Of a DNA stretch of 64,000 nt, positions 8,041-16,735 are shown one piece after another; position 1 is the first letter of the stretch, and every line of letters begins with the position of its first letter. The notes under the pieces were generated by a model that saw only the letters and a list, made by a program, of their open reading frames with translations, made no database searches and was not told the origin of the DNA. The DNA lies in contig NSIV01000002.1 of assembly GCA_002633085.1 (NCBI GenBank), positions 1-64,000 on the forward strand, read 5' to 3'. Both the position numbers and the translations under genes were made by a program. Origin of the DNA: Curvibacter sp. PD_MW3. Its GTDB lineage: Bacteria; Pseudomonadota; Gammaproteobacteria; Burkholderiales; Burkholderiaceae_C.

Positions 8041-9767
8041 TGCAAGCCCTGATCGATTTCTGCTCGGTGCACAGCGGCCAGGCCGGCGCGCTGCGCTGCG
8101 GCTTTGACGCGCCACTGCAAACACTGGTGGCGCACACACTGGACGAGGTTCGCCCCTTGCTGGACAGCGTGGACCGACTGGCACGGCAAGGCCGCTGGTG
8201 CGTGGGTTATGTGCGCTACGAGGCGGCACCGGCCTTCGATGCCGCGCTGACCGTGCATGCGGCGGACGGGCCGCTGGCCTGGTTTGGCGTCTATGAAAAA
8301 GCGCTCGACTGGCCGGCGGAAGAAACGCATGAACCCGCCGTGGCGACGTGGCACGACAGCCTGACGCGCGAGGCGTTCAATCGCAACATGGGCACCATCC
8401 ACCAAGCCATTGGTGCCGGTGAGCTGTACCAGATCAACTACACGGCGCCGCTGCTGGGCACCTTGCAAGGCAACCCGCGCGCGCTGTTTGCAGCCCTGCA
8501 GCGCGCCCAGCCCGGCGGTTACGCCGCCTTCATTGACAACGGCCTCGAGCAGGTGCTGTCGGTCTCGCCCGAGTTGTTCTTCGACTGGAACGGCCAGCAG
8601 ATCCTGGCTCGCCCCATGAAGGGCACGGCACCACGCGGCACCAACGCCGAGCAGGACGCGCAGCAGGTGGCGCAGCTGCGTGCATCGCCCAAGGAGCAGG
8701 CCGAGAACGTGATGATCGTCGATCTGCTGCGCAACGATCTGTCGCGTATCGCCGAACCGTTCTCGGTGAAAGTCCCTGAGCTGTTCCGCATCGAGACGCT
8801 GCCCACCGTGTTCCAGATGAGTTCGGACGTGATGGCCACCACCCGCGCCGACACCACACTGGCCGACGTCTTCACGGCCCTTTTCCCCTGCGGCTCGGTC
8901 ACCGGCGCACCCAAGGTGCAGGCCATGCGACTGATCCACGCGCTCGAACCCCAGCCGCGCGGCATCTACTGCGGCGCCATCGGCGTGGTGCGCCCGGGCG
9001 GCCATGCCACCTTCAACGTCGCGATCCGCACCGTCACGGTGAAAAACGAGGCGGCGCGCTGTGGCATCGGCAGCGGCATCACCTATGACGCCACCGCCGA
9101 AGGCGAATGGCAGGAGTGGCGCAACAAACGCACTTTCCTGGTCCGCGCCAGCCAGCCCTTCGAATTGCTGGAGACGCTGCGGCTGGAAGACGGCGTGCTG
9201 CGGGATGCCTCGCGCCACCTGGCCCGCATGGCACGCGCCGCTCGGCATTTCGGTTACCCCTTCCCGGTCACGGCGCTGGACCAGGCCTTGGCGCAGCAGG
9301 CACAGGCGCATCCGCAAGGCGTGTGGCGCGTACGCCTGCTGCTCGGTGCCAATGGCAGCGTCACGGTGCAGGCCTTTGCCATGGAGACCACGCCCTCGCG
9401 CGTGCGGCTGCGCTTGGCGCCAAGCGCGTTTGAAGCAGCGCAGGGCGAGTTCGTGCGCTTCAAGACCACGCAACGCGCGCATTACGACGCCGTCGCCCCG
9501 GCCGATCCGGGCGTGTTCGACACCCTGCTGTGGAACGCACAAGGCGAACTCACCGAATGCACACGCAGCAACATCGCCGTGCGGCTGGATGGGCGCTGGC
9601 GCACGCCGCCGCTGGCCTGCGGCCTGCTCGATGGCGTGGCCCGCGCGCGCTACCTGGAGGAAGGCCGCATCGAAGAAGGCGTGGTGCGCGTGGAAGACCT
9701 GCCCCGGGCGCAGGGACTGGCGGTGTTCAACAGCCTGCGTGGCTGGATCGAGGCCGAACTGGTCTGA
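8040..9767 (+). CDS. pabB: Fused aminodeoxychorismate synthase component I / aminodeoxychorismate lyase
   Basis: 575 residues joining two steps of p-aminobenzoate (folate) synthesis. The N-terminal ~365 residues form the chorismate-binding domain: LFFDWNGQQILARPMKGTAPRG, ENVMIVDLLRNDLSRIAE, CGSVTGAPKVQAM and GIGSGITYDATAEGEW are the family's active-site segments. From about residue 375 a class-IV PLP aminotransferase domain follows (LLETLRLEDGVLRDASRHLARM, FKTTQRAHYDA, ECTRSNIAV, ACGLLDGVARARYL), equal to PabC. The fusion would turn ADC directly into p-aminobenzoate and pyruvate. The glutamine amidotransferase PabA is not in the window. The start codon overlaps the ABC ATPase stop (TGATG). 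Confidence 0.93.
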   Translation: MQALIDFCSVHSGQAGALRCGFDAPLQTLVAHTLDEVRPLLDSVDRLARQGRWCVGYVRYEAAPAFDAALTVHAADGPLAWFGVYEKALDWPAEETHEPAVATWHDSLTREAFNRNMGTIHQAIGAGELYQINYTAPLLGTLQGNPRALFAALQRAQPGGYAAFIDNGLEQVLSVSPELFFDWNGQQILARPMKGTAPRGTNAEQDAQQVAQLRASPKEQAENVMIVDLLRNDLSRIAEPFSVKVPELFRIETLPTVFQMSSDVMATTRADTTLADVFTALFPCGSVTGAPKVQAMRLIHALEPQPRGIYCGAIGVVRPGGHATFNVAIRTVTVKNEAARCGIGSGITYDATAEGEWQEWRNKRTFLVRASQPFELLETLRLEDGVLRDASRHLARMARAARHFGYPFPVTALDQALAQQAQAHPQGVWRVRLLLGANGSVTVQAFAMETTPSRVRLRLAPSAFEAAQGEFVRFKTTQRAHYDAVAPADPGVFDTLLWNAQGELTECTRSNIAVRLDGRWRTPPLACGLLDGVARARYLEEGRIEEGVVRVEDLPRAQGLAVFNSLRGWIEAELV

Positions 9768-9868
9768 ACCCTGGCCCATCGTCGGGCAAGACAGTGGTTC
9801 CGCACTGGCAACAGCGCCCCCGACAGGTCAGTGTTGTAAAGTCGCGCTATTAACCAGAAAGGCAAGTC

Positions 9869-10570
9869 ATGAGCGAAACGCGGCAGGAATCGGAAGTGGT
9901 GTACGGGACCGAAGATATCCTGACAAGCTTGTGCAATTCAGTGACCCGGGTGCTGTCGGTCGCCACCCAGAGCCGGCTGCACTACTCCGGCATGGTCCAG
10001 CGCATCACCAAGACCAGCCTCAAGCCGGACATCGGCTGCTTTGTGCTGTTTGACGGCGGTTTTTCCGGTCTGGTCGTGCTCAATTTCTCGGCCGCCGCCG
10101 CCATGGAAATCTATGAGAGCTACATGCTCACCATGGGCATGCCCAAGAGCGCGCTGTCGCACTCCCACACCTCGGACGAGGTGAGCAACATCATGGGCGA
10201 GCTGATGAACCAGATCGTCGGCGACTTCACCGGCAAGGTGCGGCGCGAACTGCAGACCAACATCACCCAGAACCAGCCCAAGATGCTGGTGCTCAACAAG
10301 CAGGTGGTGCTGAGCGTGGACGCCCAACTGGACCAGCCCGAAGTGCGGCGCGTGACCTTCTACACCGCCAAGAGCAATATCTTCTATCTGGAACTGGCGA
10401 TCGACCGCACCGAGTTCATCCGCCTGGGCAACTTCGCGGCCGAGGAAGAAGTCAACCCTGACGAGGTGATCGCCCAGGCCCAAGCACAGACGCAGACTTC
10501 GGCCACGGCCACCCCGCCCAAGGCGGAGCAGGACGACCACGAGGCCCTGCTGAAGTCACTCGGCATGTGA
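9869..10570 (+). CDS. CheX-like DUF3334 family protein
   Basis: 233 residues. An N-terminal lead (EDILTSLCNSVTRVLSVATQSRL) is followed by a CheX/FliM-CheC-like fold: PDIGCFVLFDGGFSGLVVLNFS, AAMEIYESYMLTMGMP, and the HTSDEVSNIMGELMNQIVGDFTGKV helix, whose E-x-x-N-x-x-x-x-x-x-x-G-E-L-x-N arrangement recalls the phosphatase helix of CheX/CheC. The last 40 residues are a Gln/Ala/Thr-rich tail. Proteins of this type are presumed to act in chemotaxis or motility signalling, but no partner or substrate is evident here. AAGG lies a short distance before the ATG. The gene appears monocistronic. Confidence 0.75.
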   Translation: MSETRQESEVVYGTEDILTSLCNSVTRVLSVATQSRLHYSGMVQRITKTSLKPDIGCFVLFDGGFSGLVVLNFSAAAAMEIYESYMLTMGMPKSALSHSHTSDEVSNIMGELMNQIVGDFTGKVRRELQTNITQNQPKMLVLNKQVVLSVDAQLDQPEVRRVTFYTAKSNIFYLELAIDRTEFIRLGNFAAEEEVNPDEVIAQAQAQTQTSATATPPKAEQDDHEALLKSLGM

Positions 10571-10631
10571 ACCAGCGCCCAGCGGCAGGGGCTCCAAGGC
10601 CCTCTGCCGTGCCGGGCGACTTCTTGCCGCC

Positions 10632-10663
10632 GTCCGTCACCCCGACTTGCCGGTGTGACGGAC
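10632..10663. repeat. Inverted repeat between convergent genes
   Basis: Perfect 9-bp arms GTCCGTCAC (10632-10640) and GTGACGGAC (10655-10663) flank a 14-base loop. There is no T-run on either side, so this is a hairpin of uncertain role, possibly a U-tract-free terminator between the DUF3334 gene and the convergent nitroreductase gene. Confidence 0.45.
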
Positions 10664-10670
10664 GTCAGGA

Positions 10671-11333
10671 TCACACCTCGCTCACGAACTGTTCACGCGG
10701 ACGGCGCACCTTCTTCAGGTTGACCAGCCAGTCCTTGTCTTCCTGGCGGTAGCCGATGGGCATGATGGCGACGCTGCGCAAACCGCGGGCACGCAGCTTC
10801 AGAATGTCATCAAGCGCATCGGCATCAAAGCCTTCCATGGGCGTGGCGTCCACCTCTTCGAAGGCGGCGGCGATCAGGGCCGCACTCAGTCCGATATAGG
10901 CCTGCCGCGCCGTATGCTGGAAATTCACCTCGGCTTCCCGCGGCGGGTACAGCGCCAGCAGCTTCTGGCGGTAGTTCTCCCAGCCTTCGTTCTTGAAGCC
11001 GCGCACCTCGTTGGTGTAGTCGAACATCTGGTTGATGCGCTCGGGCGTGTAGTTGTCCCAGGCCGCAAACACCAGCAGGTGGGAGCCGTCGGTGATCTGC
11101 GCCTGGTTCCAGGCGATGGCCTTGATCTGCTCGCGCACCGCGGCATTGCTGACGACGATGATCTCGAACGGCTGCAGGCCGCTGGAAGTCGGCGCCAGAC
11201 GTGCCGCCTCCAGAATGCGTTCCAGTTTCTCCTTCGGCACCGCCTTGGCGGGGTTCATGCTTTTGGTTGCGTAACGCCACTGGAGTTGCTGGATCAGGGG
11301 CTGGGTGGAGGTGGGCTGTTGGCTATCGTTCAT
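10671..11333 (-). CDS. Nitroreductase-family NAD(P)H-dependent oxidoreductase
   Basis: A 220-residue FMN flavoprotein of the NfsB/NfnB type, reducing nitroaromatics, quinones or similar acceptors with NAD(P)H. Seen motifs are QWRYATKSMNPAK at the N-terminus (FMN phosphate contacts), ILEAARLAPTSSGLQPFEIIVV, TARQAYIGLSAALIAAAFEEVDATPMEGFD, and SVAIMPIGYRQEDKDW near the end. The ATG at 11333 gives the family's normal start; upstream in-frame codons add unrelated residues. It is divergent from a LysR gene 150 bp away, a common arrangement for LysR-controlled oxidoreductases, so that regulator probably controls it. Confidence 0.9.
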   Translation of the reverse strand: MNDSQQPTSTQPLIQQLQWRYATKSMNPAKAVPKEKLERILEAARLAPTSSGLQPFEIIVVSNAAVREQIKAIAWNQAQITDGSHLLVFAAWDNYTPERINQMFDYTNEVRGFKNEGWENYRQKLLALYPPREAEVNFQHTARQAYIGLSAALIAAAFEEVDATPMEGFDADALDDILKLRARGLRSVAIMPIGYRQEDKDWLVNLKKVRRPREQFVSEV

Positions 11334-11483
11334 GGAAATACTCTGGGTCAATGGAATGACATGAATTGAATGGCTTGCACAGGACGTGTTGCCTGACTCT
11401 AATCTAAGGACTAAACAGTTCCATGAAAAGCCACAATGCTGCAAAATTAAGTTTCTAATAAGACAACAATCAAATCAACGCCC

Positions 11484-12374
11484 ATGCTCAGCCCCCAACA
11501 CCTGGCCACCTTTTCAGCCATCGTCAGCGCCGGCAGCATCAGCAAGGCCGCCACCCGGCTGGGCTGCGGCAAGTCGGTGGTGTCGCGTCAGCTCGCCAAA
11601 CTGGAAGCTGACCTGGGCGCCCGGCTGATCCAGCGCACGACACGCCGCCTCACGCTCACCGAAGTCGGTGAAGCGGTGCTGCTGGAGGCCCAGCAGATCG
11701 ACCGCTCGCTGGCCAATGTCGAGCAGATCACCGGCCAGTTTCAGCAGGAAGTGCGCGGCCGCCTGCGTGTTGCCTGCCCGCGTCCGCTGGGCCAGCGTTA
11801 CCTGGTGCCTTTGTTGACGGCGTTCACGCAACAGCATCCGCAGGTCGAGATCACGCTGGTGGTGGAAGACCGATTGACCGATCTGGTGGCCGAGCAGATC
11901 GATGTCGCCATCCGGGTCGCGCAGATGGAAGACTCCACCCTGGTCGCCCGCAAACTGGCCCCCAACCCGCGGGTGCTGGTGGCGGCACCGGCCTACCTGG
12001 CGCGCGCCGGCACACCCAAGACGCCGGCGGATCTGGCACAGCACAACTGCCTGCTCTACATCAGCGGCACAACGGTACGGGACGAATGGACCTTCCGCAA
12101 GGGCGCGGCCACCACCCCGGTTCGGGCAAGCGGCAACATCAAGATGAACGATGGCATGGCCCTGGCCGCCAGCGCCTGTGCCGGCGCCGGCATCACGGTG
12201 CTCGATCGCCTGCTGGTCGAGCCCGAGCTGGCCAGCGGGGTCCTGGTGGAACTGCTGCCGGACTACCGCCTCGCTGCGGGGCCACCGGTCTACGCCGTCT
12301 ACCCGGCACGCAAATGGCTGCCCTTGAAGACCAAGGCCTTCGTCGCGTTTCTGCAGGAGCGCTTGTTCAAATAA
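11484..12374 (+). CDS. LysR-family transcriptional regulator
   Basis: 296 residues. The N-terminal winged helix-turn-helix (LATFSAIVSAGSISKAATRLGCGKSVVSRQLAKLEADLGARLIQRTTRRLTLTEVG) is a canonical LysR DNA-binding domain. Residues 90-295 form the periplasmic-binding-protein-like effector domain (GRLRVACPRPLGQRYLVPLLTAF). It is of the CrgA/AaeR-like branch that often controls a divergent oxidoreductase. The divergent nitroreductase gene is the likely target, and autoregulation is usual in the family. The effector is unknown. Confidence 0.9.
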   Translation: MLSPQHLATFSAIVSAGSISKAATRLGCGKSVVSRQLAKLEADLGARLIQRTTRRLTLTEVGEAVLLEAQQIDRSLANVEQITGQFQQEVRGRLRVACPRPLGQRYLVPLLTAFTQQHPQVEITLVVEDRLTDLVAEQIDVAIRVAQMEDSTLVARKLAPNPRVLVAAPAYLARAGTPKTPADLAQHNCLLYISGTTVRDEWTFRKGAATTPVRASGNIKMNDGMALAASACAGAGITVLDRLLVEPELASGVLVELLPDYRLAAGPPVYAVYPARKWLPLKTKAFVAFLQERLFK

Positions 12375-12436
12375 AGCCCGGCGGAGTGAAGCAGCCCCAG
12401 GCCTTGAGCCTCAGGTCGTGCGCTGGATCTGTCGGA

Positions 12437-13327
12437 TCAATGTCTTGCTGCGCTGATGTGCTGCACCAGCAGCCGTGCCACGGGCGACAGTGCGGCCAGG
12501 TCGCGCACCGCCACCACCAGCTTGCGCGCCGCCCACGGTTCAGACAGCGTGATGCACTGGATCTTGAGCGCCGGCAAAAAGAGTTGAGCGCTCTGGCGCG
12601 GCATGACGCCGATGCCCAGCCCCGAAGCCACCATCAGGCACAAGGCGTCGTAACTGCTGACCTGGATGCGCAGGCGCAAGGGGCGGCCCAGTTCGGCGGC
12701 AGCCTTGGTCAGCAGGTGGTTCATCACACTGCCCGGGTGGGCGCCCACCACATCGTGGTCCAGCACCTGCTGCATGCGCACGCTCTTCTTGCGCGTGAGC
12801 GGGTGGCCCTCTGGGGCAATAACCACCAGTTCGTCGTCGTGGTAGGGCAACAGCGTGAGCTGCTCACCATAGTTGCCGGCGTTCAGGATGCCGATGTCGG
12901 CCGCGTTGTCGGCCACCGCCTTGGCAATCACCGAGCTGATGCGCTCCTGCAGATGGATCTGCACCTGCGGGTACTGCGCCATGAAGGACTTGAGCTCGGC
13001 CGGGAGGAACTGCGTGATGGCCGAGATGTTGGCGTACACCCGCACATGGCCGCGCACGCCGCTGGCGTACTCGCGCATCTGGGCGTAGATGTCGTCCAGG
13101 TCGTTGAGCACGCCGCGCGCCAGGTTCAGCAACGCAAAGGCGGCCGCGGTCGGCTCGGTGCCCTTGTTGCTGCGCACGAAAAGTTCGGTCGCCAGCTGCT
13201 GTTCCAACTCGCTCAAGCGCTTGCTCACCGCCGAGGCGGCAATGTGCTCGCGCGCGGCGGCCTCGGCAATGGTTCCCTCTTCCATGACGGCGACGAACAG
13301 GCGCAGGGAGACGGGATCGAGCTTCAT
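12437..13327 (-). CDS. LysR-family regulator of the CoA-transferase/HMG-CoA-lyase cassette
   Basis: 296 residues from the ATG at 13327 (MKLDPVSLRLFVAVMEEGT); an in-frame ATG at 13336 would add three. The HTH segment IAEAAAREHIAASAVSKRLSELEQQLATELFVRS is typical. The effector domain includes VRVYANISAITQFLPAELKSF and ASGLGIGVMPRQSAQLF. It is divergent from the CaiB/HMGL/Bug operon with 102 bp between, so it is most likely that operon's regulator, with the cassette's substrate or a CoA derivative as candidate inducer. A much longer minus-strand frame covers the same bases, but everything upstream of 13336 is a shadow of the CoA-transferase gene. Confidence 0.9.
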   Translation of the reverse strand: MKLDPVSLRLFVAVMEEGTIAEAAAREHIAASAVSKRLSELEQQLATELFVRSNKGTEPTAAAFALLNLARGVLNDLDDIYAQMREYASGVRGHVRVYANISAITQFLPAELKSFMAQYPQVQIHLQERISSVIAKAVADNAADIGILNAGNYGEQLTLLPYHDDELVVIAPEGHPLTRKKSVRMQQVLDHDVVGAHPGSVMNHLLTKAAAELGRPLRLRIQVSSYDALCLMVASGLGIGVMPRQSAQLFLPALKIQCITLSEPWAARKLVVAVRDLAALSPVARLLVQHISAARH

Positions 13328-13339
13328 GAGGGCCATTCT

Positions 13340-13360
13340 GCCATCTCGTTTCGCGATGGC
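13340..13360. promoter_or_regulatory. Candidate LysR operator
   Basis: Inverted repeat GCCATC (13340-13345) and GATGGC (13355-13360) with a nine-base spacer, lying in the gap between the LysR gene and the CoA-transferase operon. A further GCCATC follows at about 13400. The position fits a LysR recall or autoregulation site, but no experimental consensus is available for this regulator. Confidence 0.4.
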
Positions 13361-13429
13361 AAGCTGCCGAATGGTTGATTTACCAAAGGAATCGACTTTG
13401 CCATCATCGCCAACCGAGAAGGAGACACC

Positions 13430-14644
13430 ATGAGCACCACGCCCCCCACCCTCACGCCCGCGGCCCTGCAGGGCGTGCGCGTCATCGAGATGGGCCAGCT
13501 GATCGCCGGGCCGTTTGCCGGCAAGACGCTGGGTGAGTTCGGCGCCGACGTGATCAAGATTGAGGCCCCCGGTGCCGGCGACCCGCTGCGCAACTGGCGC
13601 CTGATCCAGAAGGGCACCTCGGTCTGGTGGCAGGTGCAGTCGCGCAACAAGCGTTCCATCGCGCTGGATCTGCGCAGCCCCGAGGGCCAGGACATCGCGC
13701 GCCAGCTGATCGCCGAGGCCGATGTGCTGATCGAGAACTTCCGCCCCGGCACGCTGGAAGCCTGGGGCATGGGTTGGGAAGAACTGCAGAAGATCAACCC
13801 CGGCTTGGTGATGCTGCGCATCAGCGGCTACGGCCAGACCGGCCCCTACCGTGACATGCCGGGCTTCGGTGTCATCGGCGAAGCCATGGGCGGCCTGCGT
13901 CACCTCACGGCCGAGCCGGGCCGCGTGCCGGTGCGCGTGGGCGTGTCCATCGGCGACACGCTGGCCGCGCTGCACGGCGTCATCGGCGTGATGATGGCGC
14001 TCTACCACCGCAAGGTCAACGGCGGCGCCGGCCAGGTGATCGACGTGGCACTGCACGAGGCGGTGTTCAACGTGATGGAAAGCCTGATTCCCGAGTACAG
14101 CGCCTTTGGCGCCGTGCGCGAGGCCGCCGGCAGCGCGCTGCCGGGCATTGCACCCTCCAACGCCTACCCCTGCCGCGACGGTTATGTGCTGGTGGCCGGC
14201 AACGGCGACAGCATTTTCAAACGCCTGATGGAGACCATTGGCTGCAACGACCTGGGCAACGCCCCGGATCTGGCGAACAACGCCGGGCGCGTGAAACGCG
14301 TGACCGAGATCGACGCCGCCATTGGCGCCTGGACGCAGACGCGCAGCATCCAGGAGGTGCTGGATGCGCTGAACGCCGCGCGCGTGCCGGTGGGCCGCGT
14401 CTACACCGCCAAAGACATTTTTGAAGACCCTCACTACCGCGCGCGCGACATGATCCTGACGCAGCACACGCGCGACGGCGACGACATCGCCGTGCCGGGC
14501 ATCGTGCCCAAGCTCTCGGCCACACCCGGCCAGATCCGCAGCAGCGCCCCTCATCTGGGCGACGACACCGACAACGTGCTGCAGCAGATGGGGCTCTCGG
14601 CGGACAACATTGCAACCCTGCGTCAGAAAGGCATCGTGGCATGA
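13430..14644 (+). CDS. CaiB/BaiF family (class III) CoA-transferase
   Basis: 404 residues. Class III CoA-transferases move CoA between carboxylic acids through an aspartyl-acyl intermediate. The conserved N-terminus GVRVIEMGQLIAGPFAGKTLGEFGADVIKIE, the VLIENFRPGTLEAWG segment and the VSIGDTLAALHG segment, with the Asp expected to be the nucleophile, are present. AAGGAG precedes the ATG by seven bases. The stop overlaps the next gene (ATGA), which encodes an HMG-CoA-lyase-type enzyme, and a Bug-type receptor follows. Human SUGCT, a CaiB-family enzyme, transfers CoA from succinyl-CoA to 3-hydroxy-3-methylglutarate. With a lyase next door, HMG or a related branched C5-C6 diacid is the best guess for the acceptor. 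Confidence 0.92.
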   Translation: MSTTPPTLTPAALQGVRVIEMGQLIAGPFAGKTLGEFGADVIKIEAPGAGDPLRNWRLIQKGTSVWWQVQSRNKRSIALDLRSPEGQDIARQLIAEADVLIENFRPGTLEAWGMGWEELQKINPGLVMLRISGYGQTGPYRDMPGFGVIGEAMGGLRHLTAEPGRVPVRVGVSIGDTLAALHGVIGVMMALYHRKVNGGAGQVIDVALHEAVFNVMESLIPEYSAFGAVREAAGSALPGIAPSNAYPCRDGYVLVAGNGDSIFKRLMETIGCNDLGNAPDLANNAGRVKRVTEIDAAIGAWTQTRSIQEVLDALNAARVPVGRVYTAKDIFEDPHYRARDMILTQHTRDGDDIAVPGIVPKLSATPGQIRSSAPHLGDDTDNVLQQMGLSADNIATLRQKGIVA

Positions 14645-15642
14645 CCAACAGCAAACTCCCGGTCTGGTTCGGCAACGGCCGGCGCATCCATCTGCAGGAA
14701 GTCGGCACGCGCGACGGTCTGCAGGCCGAGTGCGCTTTTGTGCCGACCGAAGACAAGATCGCCCTCGTCAACGAACTCTCTGCCACCGGTCTGTCCAAGA
14801 TCGAAGTCACCTCGTTCACCTCGCCCACCGCCATCCCGGCGCTGCGCGACGCGGAGATCGTCATGCGCGAGATCGAGCGCCACCCTGGCGTGGTCTACAG
14901 CGCGCTGGTGCCGAACATGCGCGGTGCCGAGCGCGCCATCGACGCACGCACCGACGAGCTGAACCTGGTGATGTCGGCCAGCGAGACGCACAACCTGGCC
15001 AACCTGCGCATGACACGCGAACAGTCGTTCGCAGCGCTGTCGCAGGTGATCGGCCTGGCCCAGCGCGAAGGCGTGGCGGTGAATGTGTCGCTGTCGTGCT
15101 GCTTCGGCTGCCCAATGGAGGGCGATGTGTCGGAGTCCACCGTGCTGGCCTGGGCGCAGCGTTTTGCGGACCTCGGCGTGCACGGCATCACGCTGTGCGA
15201 CACCACCGGCATGGCTTACCCGACACAGGTTGCCACACTGACCCGCGCCGCCCGCCTGCGCTGGCCCGGCACCGAACTCACCCTGCACTTCCACAACACA
15301 CGCGGCATGGGGCTGGCCAATGTGCTGGCCGGCATCGATGCCGGCGCCAACCGCTTCGACGCCTCGCTCGGCGGCATTGGCGGCTGCCCCTACGCGCCGG
15401 GCGCCACCGGCAATGTGTGCACTGAGGAGGTCGCCCACGCCCTGGCGCTGATGGACTTCGACACCGGCATCGATCTGCCGCGCCTGATCGCCGCGTCCAG
15501 GCGCCTGCCCGACCTGATCGGCCACGACACGCCGAGCCAGATCACCAAGGCCGGCCAGCGCCTGGACCTGCACCCGGTGCCGGCCGATTTCAACGCCATC
15601 CGCGCGCGTGCGCTGGCCCGCAACGCCGAGCCCGTACACTGA
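14641..15642 (+). CDS. Hydroxymethylglutaryl-CoA lyase family protein
   Basis: A 333-residue TIM-barrel lyase that would cleave HMG-CoA to acetyl-CoA and acetoacetate, or a close analogue such as citramalyl-CoA. The barrel starts with QEVGTRDGLQ (substrate Arg and metal Asp) and includes KIEVTSFTSPTAIPAL. The signature GGIGGCPYAPGATGNV contains the catalytic Cys loop. The metal-binding segment reads HFHNTRG, where mitochondrial and many bacterial HMG-CoA lyases have H-x-H-D-T-Y-G. That change may mark a different substrate. It follows the CaiB gene with overlapping stop/start and precedes the Bug receptor by 24 bases. Confidence 0.85.
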   Translation: MTNSKLPVWFGNGRRIHLQEVGTRDGLQAECAFVPTEDKIALVNELSATGLSKIEVTSFTSPTAIPALRDAEIVMREIERHPGVVYSALVPNMRGAERAIDARTDELNLVMSASETHNLANLRMTREQSFAALSQVIGLAQREGVAVNVSLSCCFGCPMEGDVSESTVLAWAQRFADLGVHGITLCDTTGMAYPTQVATLTRAARLRWPGTELTLHFHNTRGMGLANVLAGIDAGANRFDASLGGIGGCPYAPGATGNVCTEEVAHALALMDFDTGIDLPRLIAASRRLPDLIGHDTPSQITKAGQRLDLHPVPADFNAIRARALARNAEPVH

Positions 15643-15666
15643 CTTTCATTCCACAAGGAGACTTTG

Positions 15667-16665
15667 ATGAACCAACAACAACATCGGCGCACCCTGACAC
15701 TGGCAGCCGCCGTCTTCACCGCGCTGGCCGCCTTCAGCGGCCTGGCCCAGGCGCAAGGCGCCGGCAACTACCCCAGCCGCCCGGTCACACTGGTGGTGCC
15801 CACAGCCACCGGCGGCACCACCGATTTCTCCGCCCGCATGCTGGCGCAACCGCTGGGCACCGCGCTCGGCCAGTCGGTGGTGGTGGACAACAAGGGTGGC
15901 GGCAATGGCTCCATTGCGGCCATGCAGGTCAAACGCGCCGAGGCCGACGGCTACACGCTGTTGATGCAGTATTCGGGCTACCACGTCATCTCGCCGGCGG
16001 TCAGCAAGACGCCGCTACAGTGGGATGCCAAGGACTTCCAGCCGGTGGCCAATGTGATCTCGGCACCGCAGGTGATCGTGGTGCGCGCCAGCCTGCCGGT
16101 GAAAAACATGGCTGAACTGATTGCCTATGCCAAGGCCAACCCGGGCAAACTCAACTACGCCTCCAGTGGCAACGGCTCGCTGCAGCACGTCACCGGTGCC
16201 ATGCTGGAACAACAGGCCGGCATTGACATGATGCACGTGCCGTACAAGGGCACCGGCCCGGCCCTGCAGGACCTGCTGGGCAACCAGGTGGACCTGACCT
16301 TCGGCACACCGCCGCCCTTCGTGCCCCACATCCAGAGCGGCAAGCTGCGCGCCCTGGCCGTCACCGGCAAGAAGCGCCTGCCCAGCCTGCCAGACGTGCC
16401 GACCACCGCCGAGGCCGGTTTCCCGAAACTCGACGCCACCTCCTGGTTTGCCGTCTTTGCCCCGGCCAAGACGCCCAAGCCCATCATCGACAAGCTGACC
16501 GCCGAGATCGCCAAGATAACGGCCACACCGGCCTTCAAGCAAAAGGCTGTGGAACTTGGCGCCGAAGCTGACTACATGAACCCGCAGCAGTTGGGGGACT
16601 TCACCCGCGCCGAGCTGACGCGCTGGGCCCAGGTGGTGAAGACCTCGAAGATCGAAGCCGACTGA
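15667..16665 (+). CDS. Bug/TctC-family tripartite tricarboxylate transporter receptor
   Basis: A 332-residue periplasmic solute receptor. AAGGAG lies six bases before the ATG at 15667. The N-terminal signal peptide (TLTLAAAVFTALAAFSGLAQAQG) should direct export. The mature protein has the Bug hallmarks YPSRPVTLVVPTATGGTTDFSARM, LGQSVVVDNKGGGNGSIAAMQV, and PDVPTTAEAGFPKLDATSWFAVFAP. Bug proteins bind carboxylates in an extended pocket. As the third gene of the CaiB/HMG-lyase operon, it would deliver the acid consumed by those enzymes. No TctA/TctB membrane subunits are nearby, so it would depend on shared permeases or act as a sensor partner. Confidence 0.92.
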   Translation: MNQQQHRRTLTLAAAVFTALAAFSGLAQAQGAGNYPSRPVTLVVPTATGGTTDFSARMLAQPLGTALGQSVVVDNKGGGNGSIAAMQVKRAEADGYTLLMQYSGYHVISPAVSKTPLQWDAKDFQPVANVISAPQVIVVRASLPVKNMAELIAYAKANPGKLNYASSGNGSLQHVTGAMLEQQAGIDMMHVPYKGTGPALQDLLGNQVDLTFGTPPPFVPHIQSGKLRALAVTGKKRLPSLPDVPTTAEAGFPKLDATSWFAVFAPAKTPKPIIDKLTAEIAKITATPAFKQKAVELGAEADYMNPQQLGDFTRAELTRWAQVVKTSKIEAD

Positions 16666-16689
16666 TCAACAGCGCCGCCTCAAAACAAA

Positions 16690-16717
16690 ACGGCCCGGTG
16701 ACTACCGGGCCGTTTTT
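16690..16717. terminator. Strong bidirectional intrinsic terminator
   Basis: Perfect 10-bp stem ACGGCCCGGT (16690-16699) and ACCGGGCCGT (16704-16713), loop GACT, followed by TTTTA; the other strand has TTTGTTTT. It ends both the Bug operon and the convergent hsp20 gene. Confidence 0.93.
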
Positions 16718-16735
16718 ATTGGGCACTGCGCTGCT

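Noticed and set aside
7632..9779. A 715-codon minus-strand frame across the ABC ATPase and pabBC genes
   Set aside because: A GC-bias shadow with no domain; both plus-strand genes have clear motifs.
12437..14554. A 705-codon minus-strand frame spanning the LysR and CoA-transferase genes
   Set aside because: Only the part below 13336 encodes LysR. The rest is a shadow of the CoA-transferase gene with low-complexity Ala/His/Gly/Arg content.
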